DNA of 64,000 nucleotides from Bettongia penicillata ogilbyi (taxonomy: Eukaryota; Chordata; Mammalia; Diprotodontia; Potoroidae): positions 992,001 through 1,056,000 of the forward strand of contig JAJHZJ010000082.1 in assembly GCA_023548195.1 (NCBI GenBank), read 5' to 3'. The notes beneath the pieces were generated by a model. The model searched no databases. It was not told the DNA's origin and worked only from the letters and a program-made list of their open reading frames with translations. Below, piece by piece: positions 56,725-64,000 of this stretch; the first letter of the stretch is position 1, and every line of letters begins with the position of its first letter. A program made the position numbers and the translations under genes.

Positions 56725-57050
56725 AAAACTTAGCACTTAGGTGTCAGGCACTGCACTAAAACTTGACAAATATGATCTCATTTGCTCTTCAGGGCAACTC
56801 TGGAAGGTGGTGGCTATGAATTACCTTCATTTTCCATGAAGAAGCTGAGGCAGAGTCAGGGACTTGCCCAGGGTTGTTGCTGTTTGTTCTTCATCGTCAG
56901 AGAGGCCCATGACATAAGCAAGGTGACGTCATGACTTGCAAGTGAATTGGATTTAAGTGAGGGAAGGCAGTGCCAAGTCACCAGCCTCACCCTCTCCTCT
57001 GGAGCCATCTGAGTCCAGTGGTGAGATACTGGAGATGGCCCCCAGATTTC
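56725..57050 (-). mobile_element. Composite SINE, minus strand, with LINE-type tail module
   Basis: 56725-56885 has the reversed SINE half ('aatatgatctcatttgctc', 'gaagaagctgaggcagag', 'gacttgcccagggttg'). 56886-57050 has 'gtttgttcttcatcgtcag', 'gacgtcatgacttgcaag', 'agtgagggaaggcag', 'ccagcctcaccctctcctc' and 'ctggagccatctgagtcc'. The second block is the reverse complement of 12255-12425. Confidence 0.65.
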
Positions 57051-57104
57051 AAGTAAAAGCCTAGCAATGAGCTACATTTTTGTTCTTTGAGGATCAGCCA
57101 AGCT

Positions 57105-57410
57105 AATCAAATGATGAACTAACAAATGTTAAGTGCTTATTTTGAGCCAAGCATCCTGCCAAATAATGGGATACAAACACAAAAATAAGTCCTTTCCCTC
57201 AAAAAGCTGACATTACACTGGGGAGCCATCTACCTAGATAAGTAATTACAGATTATATACCAAGTAAATACAAGGTTTGTTTCAGAAGGAAGGACACTAG
57301 CAGCTGAAAGGAATGGTGAAGGCTTCATGTAGAAGATGGTGCTTGAGCTGGGTCCAGAAGGAAGTAAGATTCTAGGAAGTTAAAACGAGCCTAGGAGAGA
57401 AGCACTGCTA
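57105..57410 (-). mobile_element. L2 3' end, minus strand
   Basis: 'aatgttaagtgcttattttg', 'ccttcatgtagaagatggtg'-type block ('gcttcatgtagaagatggtg') and 'gtccagaaggaagtaagat' match reversed L2. Confidence 0.65.
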
Positions 57411-57414
57411 AGGC

Positions 57415-58340
57415 ACATATCAACATATTTAAGGAGCACCTACTACATACATCGTGCTAGGGGCTGGGATTCAAGTACAAGGAAACAATGCTTATCTGAA
57501 GAGTATATTCTAATGGTGGGGAAGAGGGGAAAATATAAAATATGTTAAGAAAATATCTGAAGTTAATAAATATTCAAAGAAACAACCCAGTTAAATATAT
57601 GGTAGTTAAGTAGGAAGTGTAGTATCATTTGGGAGAAGTGGGAAAAGCTTCATGCAGAAGATGGTGCTTGAACTGCATCTTTAAACAAAGAGAGGGCCTC
57701 TCTGAGGTAGAGTTAAGAAAGGAGTAAATCCCAGTCACGTGGGATGGCCAGGGCAGAAGCACAGAGAGCAAAAATGTGAGTGTTGTGTGTGAAGAACTGA
57801 GAGACGGCCACTTGGGCTGGAGAGAAAAATGTAGAAGAGGCAGTAATGTCCAGGTTGGGTAGTGCTTTGAAAGAGGAACAAAAGAGTTTTTATTTTACTC
57901 TAGAAGCAATAAGAAGGCAGAGGAGTCACAGGGTCAGATCGATGTTTAAGGAAAGTGATAGTAACAGCAGGGAGCAATATGGACTAGAATGGGGAGAGAC
58001 TGAAGACAGGCTGTAGTAATAACCTATGTGAAAGGTTATGAAGTCCCTAAACTAAGGTAGTGGTTCTTTAAGTAGAGAAAAGGACTCAGAGACAACAGAT
58101 GTTATTAAGATAAAATCAGCAAAATTTGGCAAATGATTAGATATGTGAAATAAAGGAATGTGAGGAACTGAAGATAATTCTGAAATTTTAAACCTGGAAG
58201 GATGGTGGTTTCTTTGACAGAAATAGATATGTTTGGAAAAGTGGAGGGTTGTGGGCTACAGATACATTCAGCTTTGGACATGTTGAGTTTAAGATGTCTC
58301 CAGGATATCCACAATCAGGAGATGGTGTGTTATGTATGAG
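57415..58340 (-). mobile_element. L2 LINE, minus strand, with RT remnant
   Basis: A new 3' end starts at 57415 ('aaggagcacctactacatac'). The copy runs through 'ttgaaagaggaacaaaagag' and 'gagactgaagacaggctg' to the RT. The minus frame 58314-58105 reads MWISWRHLKLNMSKAECI and FPNISISVKETTILPG, the conserved L2 RT block HLKLNMSKTE and FPISV--TTI-P. It is decayed. Confidence 0.75.
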
Positions 58341-58344
58341 GAAT

Positions 58345-59190
58345 AGCAAGTAAGTCAATACAGAGCTATAGACAACATGGAGGAAAAGACAGTATGTGAA
58401 GACTCAAGCATCAGGCAAGAGCAGGTTGTGAAAAGCTTTAATAGCTAATCAGAGCAGTTTATATTTGATGCTAGAGATAACAGGGAGCTACTGGAGTTTA
58501 CTGAATGGGGGGAGGGCTGACATGATTTGGCCTATACTTTAGAAAAATCATTTTGGTGGCAATATGGCTGGATTGGAATGGGGAGAAACTTGAGGCAGGG
58601 ATACCAAACAGGAGGCTGGTGTAATAGTCCAAATATGAGATAATAAGCACCTAATCTGTGGCGGTAACTGTGAGAGTAAAGAGAAGGAAAGGTGTATGAG
58701 GGATGTTGTATAAATAGGAATGACAACATCTGGCAAATAATGACATGAGTTGAATGGGTGAGACTAAGCAGTCCCAGTATGATGTTGACACTGAAATTGA
58801 GAATCTGGATGACTAGAAGAATGATGGTGCCACAGATAATAACAGCGAATTTCAGAAAAGGGGAGGATTTTCTGTTTTGGACATGTTAAATTTGAGATAT
58901 ATTACAGGACATACAGCTTTAAAAGCCCAGTAGGCAGCTGATGTGAGACTAGAGTGAAACACAGAGACTAGGGCTTAGATGCACCGATTTGGGAGCCATC
59001 TGCATGTATATAATCTCATCCCTGGTAGCTATGAGATCACCAAGTGAAAGACAGAGAAAAGGAGAACCATGATGTAGAGAGTGTCATGAAAATCCAGGGG
59101 AGGGAAAGTAGTCAACAATGCCAAATGCTTCAGAGAGATAAAGAAGGATTAGGATGAGAAAGCTCAGAACCAGGAATGACTTTCTACCAC
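58345..59190 (-). mobile_element. L2 LINE, minus strand, another copy
   Basis: 'ggttgtgaaaagctttaatag', 'aacagggagctactggag', 'ttggaatggggagaaacttg', 'gtgtaatagtccaaatatg', 'tggacatgttaaatttgag' and 'ttgggagccatctgcatg' are the reversed L2 order. The minus frames at 58532-58736 are its ORF remnants. Confidence 0.75.
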
Positions 59191-59299
59191 AGTCACTCAG
59201 AAAACCTAGAGGTTTCTATCTCCTTGGAGGTTTAAGCAGTGAAGTAAATTCAGGAAGGAAGATGAAAAGACAATAAAGGGGTTTCCAATTCAACAATTT

Positions 59300-59585
59300 G
59301 ATTACTCGTTTTTGCAGAGCACTGTTGTAGGCACTAGGATCCAAAGATAAATAATGCACAATCTTTCTCTCTTGGAGTTTGCAGTCTAGTAGGGAGAGTG
59401 TAATATAAAGACAACTTACTTTTTGCACAAAAAACAAAATACATGCTTGAGAAGTACCAAGTGCCATGCAAAGTATAAGAAACACTCAGACTAAGGGAAA
59501 AAAATAACTTCCACTGGAGAAGGTGAGAAATCAGGGAAGGCTTCATGAAGGAATTGGCATTTGAAATGGGTCTTGAAATCTGTTA
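59300..59585 (-). mobile_element. L2 3' end, minus strand
   Basis: 'gcactgttgtaggcactagg', 'tctcttggagtttgcagtc', 'gggaaggcttcatgaagg' and 'gaaatgggtcttgaaatc' match the reversed L2 3' end. Confidence 0.65.
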
Positions 59586-59589
59586 CTTA

Positions 59590-60400
59590 TTAAGAAATTA
59601 TATTATTTAGAAATATTTACAAATGCTCTTTTACTTGATAAATTAAGTTAAATAAAACATCTATGCTGAAATACAATTAATATAACAAAAACAATATCCC
59701 ATTAATAACAGCTAGGAAATGAACTTCTTGAACTGTTTGCCAAAACTCTTCAACCACTTACACAACAGGTATATTATGATAAATCTTAATGAACTCTAGC
59801 CCAAGGAATGGGAATATTAAGCTTATTTTTTATTAATTTTATTAATTAATTAATATTAAGACTTCATTTTCTAGTTAAATAAAAATAACATTGGTTCTAG
59901 GTAAAATCACGAAGGAAAATTTACCTCTCTGGCCTTCCCACCTTACTCATCCTTTCAGAATAATCCCTCTCCCTGTAACCCTTCCAAAGCTCCCACTTCA
60001 CCTAAGACATGCATTTCCACTATCTGTAACAAAAGGAAGAAAACAACCTGAAATATAATCATGCTCAAATGTTAGGGCAAGTGTTTAGATTGTTGCCCCT
60101 CCAGAGGCATTTTTAAGAGTGAAAAAGAAGTACCTTACTCCAAAGTAACTACAGGTAGAGTTTCATGTAAGTGGCAGACCTGAGTAAGAGGGACGCAAAT
60201 TCACTTATCTGATCATTCATGTCCTTCTTTCCTTCCTTCCTTCCTGTTTCCCTCCCTATGGCCCTCCCTTTTTTCTGTCTTTCATTTCTTCCTTTTAATT
60301 CTTTCTTCTTCCCTCTTCTCTCCCCTTTCACACCCTCCCCTTCCCTCCCTCCTTCCCAGAGGGAAATGAGGAACATCTGACAACTTTCAAATAACACTCT
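59590..60400. other. No gene; pyrimidine-rich tract at 60225-60360
   Basis: The rest is AT-rich. The TTCC/CT-rich tract makes a Gly/Lys/Arg-rich frame on the minus strand (60397-60149) that is an artefact. Confidence 0.5.
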
Positions 60401-60404
60401 ATAG

Positions 60405-60855
60405 CAGAGGTCTTACGCACACTGTCCATCGGCTACATATCTTATACTGGCAACATTCTCAATACAGTAGAACCAGATTGAATTATAATTGGGAAATAAT
60501 TAACAAAATGCAATAAGACAGGTAACATTAAATTTTAAAATTAAGTCAATATGCAGCCCACAGGGATCCTTATGTACAGGTTGCTGTTCAGTCATTCCAG
60601 TCATGCCAGACTGTTGACCTTTGGTGTTTTCTTGGCAATGTTTTTTCATTTCCTTCTCCAGCTCATTTTTACAAATGAGGAAACTGAGGCAAAGAGAGTC
60701 AAATAACTCACCCAGCTAGTAAGTATCTGAGGCTGGATTTGAGCTCTGGTCTTTCTGATTCCAGGTCCTGCACTGCACTCTATCTACTGCACCACTTAGC
60801 AGCCCTAATGTATAGATTTAGTGGTCCCTTTTTCTACTTTAGTTTGATACCACTG
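60405..60855 (+). mobile_element. hAT-type MITE with 8-bp duplication, split by a SINE
   Basis: The start 'cagaggtcttac' and end 'gtttgataccactg' are imperfect inverted repeats. It is flanked by ctctatag (60397-60404) and ctctacag (60856-60863), 7 of 8 identical. Interior words 'ttataattgggaaataa' and 'tcaatatgcagcccacaggg' recur widely in marsupial genomes as I recall. A SINE at 60580-60805 splits it. Confidence 0.75.
60580..60805 (-). mobile_element. Marsupial-type SINE, minus strand, inside the MITE
   Basis: 'ttgctgttcagtcattcc', 'gttttcttggcaatg', 'tttccttctccagctc', 'acaaatgaggaaactgagg', 'ctgaggctggatttgagc' and the reversed head 'ctatctactgcaccac' are in order. The flanks 'ttatgtacag' and 'taatgtatag' look like a diverged target duplication. 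Confidence 0.8.
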
Positions 60856-60859
60856 CTCT

Positions 60860-62390
60860 ACAGGAAGTTGCTATTTATATAAGAACTGGTAAAATAAAGA
60901 GAAAGCTTCTTGCCCTAAACATCTATGGTAGAAGAATTTCCTCTTTTAGTACAATAATTATTACCTTTGCCTGATGGTTATGAATGCCATAGAGATAGAT
61001 GATTCTCATTCTGATCAATTCTCATCATAAAAAGTCATTGAAAAAAGATCACAAACTGACTTTGGACAAGCTCTTTTCCTACTCTGGGCCTCAGTTTCCT
61101 TACCTATAAAATAACTACATCAGAACGAATGACCTCTCATTTTTTATTCAAGACCTAAAATTCTCTAAATTATGTATAAAGTTAAACTGAGATGCTTGTT
61201 AGAATATCTGATAGAAATTTTTAAAAATCATTTATTCCACTTGCATTAAATTGGAAAATTAGAAAATTTTCCATTAGGGACTTCCCTTAATTCTGATTTT
61301 ACATATTCTCTACAGAATAAAACCCTAGAATAATGGACAGAACAAAATCAATTAGCTTAAAAATGATTATATGGCTTTCATCTAATTTAACTTACAAGGA
61401 ATTTAACATCAAAACTTTCACAATAGGTGAAACTCAGCCAATTCCCAAATATGTGAAGTCATTTTAATAAGAAATTGGACTCAAAGTCTTCTTAGTTCTA
61501 AAGGAGGTATCTTGATCTTGTATCTATTTCTATTTAAAATTATTAAAATAATAAGTAGCTCTAAAGACATTATTTAACAGTTAAATGAAAAGCAATTACA
61601 TTCTATTTGGACTCTAATCATAATAATGAACTTTTTCAGCTTCTCAGAAAGGCCATATTATAGAAGTTATCTTGAAAATTGCTTCTAAAATTGCTGTTAA
61701 GACAAAATGTCACAACAGAACATTTTCTTCTAAAGCATCAGACCAAGTCAGTACCAAAGCTTTTTAACTGAAAATTAAAATGAATAAAAGAACTTGATGG
61801 AATATATTGCATTGTCTATGCTGATAAGTAAAATTGAATCATACATACACACACACATACACACACAAGTCAGAGCAAAACACTATTACTCCTAATATAT
61901 AAAATGATTTCTTCCTTTTCTTTTCTACTATAATGAATGCAATATTTGCATGAGTTAAATGCAACATGAGAATAACAGAATATTAGGTCCTGAGTTCTAT
62001 AAGCTTTTCAAGTAGAATCATAACCTTCCTGCTTCTTCTGGTTATTGGCAACAGGAACTCTTTCCTGTTTAAATATGCTCCTTGCTAAAAAAATAAATAA
62101 ATAAATAAATGAAATAAAATAAAATCCAGCAAACACATCTAGCTTAAAACTTCAAAATTGTATTGCTAACTACATCAAAAATATTTACCTTGTACATGAC
62201 TTGCTTCAGAGGTAGCCACACTAAAACTGGAACACTATATAGATCAGCCTGGCCCTACACAAGGATAACAAGTTCATGATGCATTTTTTTGACTTCACAA
62301 AAATCTTGAGATATAAGTAAGAGAAAGTTTAGGTAATAGGTTCCAATAGGTCGTGAAATATACATTAAGTTCTATAAGAGACCGGGTATG
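60860..62390. other. Mostly unassigned
   Basis: A SINE fragment lies at 61045-61165 ('gactttggacaagctc', 'gcctcagtttccttacc'), a (CA) tract at about 61846-61866, and an (AAAT)n tract at about 62085-62127. Nothing else is recognised. Confidence 0.45.
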
Positions 62391-62394
62391 ATAG

Positions 62395-62580
62395 TGGAAA
62401 CAATGTGAGATTCCAATCTGAGGATGTGCATCTGAACCCTCAGTTCTACTGTTTGCTGTTTTGTGAGCTGAGACAAGTCACTTCGCCTGTCCAGGCTGCA
62501 TTTTCCTCCTTCGTAAAATACAGAGGTTAGACCAGAACATCTCAAATATCCCTTCCAGATCTAAGGCCTATGATTCTTGT
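62395..62580 (+). mobile_element. SINE (MIR-like)
   Basis: 'gagattccaatctgagg', 'agacaagtcacttcgcc', 'tcctccttcgtaaaatac' and 'cccttccagatctaagg' are in order. Confidence 0.65.
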
Positions 62581-62859
62581 GGCTCAATCTTATACATTCC
62601 CAACTATGAGCGGGGAAGGTAGAAGAGGAAGTTTAGCCTGACCCTCTTTCCACATAGCTGTCAGATCTTAGAGCTACAGTTAGTTAAGTGTAATATATTA
62701 GAATTATTCAGTATTGACACTACCTATTACCCTCTTCTCTTCGATAATCTCTTCTCTCTAGGTTTATGCTACACTACTCTCCTGACTCTCCTCCTACCTG
62801 TACTACAATTGTTTCTAAGTTTACTTTGCTGTATCTTCATTCAGATCATGCCCACAGTC

Positions 62860-63530
62860 TCTGCCCTATGTTTTTCATTGCTCTCCTTCTATATTACTTT
62901 GCTTGGTGCTCTCATCACCTCCTGTGGATACCTTTATCATCCCTATGTTGGTGACCTACTTTATCCAACCATAACCTCCTTGGTGACCTCCAGTCTCATC
63001 TCCAACTGCTCACTGGATATTTTGATCTGATGTCCTACAAACATCTTAAACTCAACATATCCCAAATTGAATTCATTATCCTTCCCACCAAACTCTCCCC
63101 TCTTTTACATTTCCCTAAAACTGTTTTGGATACCACCATCCTCTAAGTAACCTAGACTCACAATCTAGATGTCATCCTTGATACCTTTCCCTCTCATCCC
63201 CCGCTTACTAAGTCCTGTCAATTTTCCCTTCACAACATCTCTCCTACCTGCTCCCTTCTCTCCTCTAACACTGTGACTACCCTGATTTAGGCTCTCATCA
63301 TCTCACATCTGAACTACTGCAATAGCCTGGGTTGGTCTTCCTGTCTCAAGTCTCTCCCCACTCCAGTCTCTTCTGTTTTCAAACTGATCTTCCTAAGATG
63401 TAGATCTGACCATATTCAAACAACTCCAATGGTCCCCTTTTACCTCCAGGATCAAGAATAATGTCATCTATTTGGTTTTTAAACTCCTTCAAAAACTGAT
63501 TCTCCTTTTTTCCAGATTGTACACCAGACT
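62860..63530 (+). mobile_element. L2 LINE, RT-to-3' segment
   Basis: 'catcacctcctgtggatacc' to 'ctcatctccaactgctcac' encodes a degraded L2 RT stretch (compare LYHPYVGDLLYP with the L2 YADD box; the two catalytic Asp are now G and D). Then come 'aacttaaactcaacatatcc'-type block, 'actaagtcctgtcaattttcc', 'actactgcaatagcctggg', 'gtctctccccactccagtc' and 'ggtccccttttacctccagg'. No frame is intact. Confidence 0.75.
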
Positions 63531-63534
63531 TCAC

Positions 63535-63800
63535 CTACTGTGCCCCAGATCTTCATCCTGAGGCTCACTACAACCCTAGAATTCAAACTCTGGAAGAATG
63601 CTCCATCCCTATAGCTTCTTCCTCGGACTGGATTCAAGGAGGGTTCCCAAACGATCCACGCCTCAGTTCTCTCCAGGGGCTACACTCTGGCCTTTCTCTA
63701 CCATGCCCTAACTCTTTATCCTGAAGCTCACTCGTCTCAATTTCACACACTGGTGGCCTCTCCCTCTGGATACCTTTTCCCAGAACCTCCGTTTGAGTGA
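63535..63800 (+). other. GC-richer unassigned sequence
   Basis: It contains two similar internal phrases ('cttcatcctgaggctcac' and 'tttatcctgaagctcac', about 63553 and 63715) about 160 bases apart. I could not assign it to L2 or another family. Confidence 0.35.
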
Positions 63801-63804
63801 ACTA

Positions 63805-64000
63805 GTCAATCAACATTTATCAATTGCCTACTACATAGGGGCTAGACGCTATACTAAGCTTGAGTATATCAAGACAAATGACGCCCATTCTAAAGGAGGC
63901 CAAAGTCTAATGTGGGAGACATATGCAAAGACCTACATGCAAACAATCTACACAGAGGTTAAACTGGTGATACTCAACAGAGGGAAAGCACTACAATTGA
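63805..64000 (-). mobile_element. L2 3' end, minus strand, cut by window end
   Basis: 'atcaattgcctactacatag', 'ggaggccaaagtctaatgtg' and 'acagagggaaagcactac' match the reversed L2 3' end. Confidence 0.7.

Noticed and set aside
62766..63030. Membrane-protein-like hydrophobic frames
   Set aside because: They are out-of-frame or degraded readings of the L2 RT region.

Overview
The window looks like nuclear DNA from a mammal, most likely a marsupial. It is AT-rich and non-coding, and built almost entirely from old interspersed repeats. Three things point to a metatherian: (1) many tRNA-headed MIR/THER-type SINEs, some carrying a long marsupial-style 3' tail (for example 54598-54835 and 60580-60805); (2) L1 and L1-derived elements whose 3' ends match the pattern I know from opossum and Australian marsupial L1s; (3) abundant L2, CR1/L3 and RTE-related debris. 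The species cannot be fixed from this sequence alone. I found no intact protein-coding gene, tRNA or rRNA gene, CRISPR array or bacterial-type operon. Family names below come from recognising sequence patterns by eye, not from a database search, and element ends are usually good to about 10-30 bases.

Layout. 1-10 kb: SINE and L2 fragments, an L1-type element with a complete-looking 5' end and a broken ORF1 (2716-4725), a hAT-type MITE with a perfect 8-bp target duplication (5061-5252), and L1 3' ends. 10-19 kb: L2, an L1-derivative 3' end, L1 3' fragments, SINEs, and a back-to-back pair of L2 copies (16.5-18.0 kb). 19.2-23.9 kb: one long minus-strand L1 with ORF2 reverse-transcriptase remnants, interrupted by two SINEs and by a second L1 flanked by a 16-bp duplication. 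24.3-26.2 kb: a divergent ORF1-bearing L1 relative. 26.4-26.6 kb: a 7SL (SRP) RNA pseudogene. 27-30 kb: an L1 3' end and about 1.5 kb without recognisable repeats.

30-38 kb: L2, a minus-strand CR1/L3 element with an RT motif, two LTR-like segments, a SINE inside a SINE, and a well-delimited solo LTR (35223-35638) with a 6-bp target duplication. 38.2-41.1 kb: the zinc-finger end of one LINE family, then a decayed LINE that keeps an RT YMDD motif and, downstream, the core of a restriction-like endonuclease. The latter is best explained as an R4/Dong-clade element and is the most unusual item here. 41.4-45.3 kb: two L1-type 5' ends with ORF1 in head-to-tail order ahead of an ORF1-only (HAL1-like) 3' end. 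45.3-64 kb: many L2 copies, SINEs, an L1 3' end and two more hAT-type MITEs.

Nothing here works together as a gene system. The relationships visible are those of nested insertion, which give relative ages (for example SINE inside L1, L1 inside L1, SINE inside MITE). The coding-looking stretches are decayed retrotransposon ORFs, repeat-derived or low-complexity frames, or chance frames.
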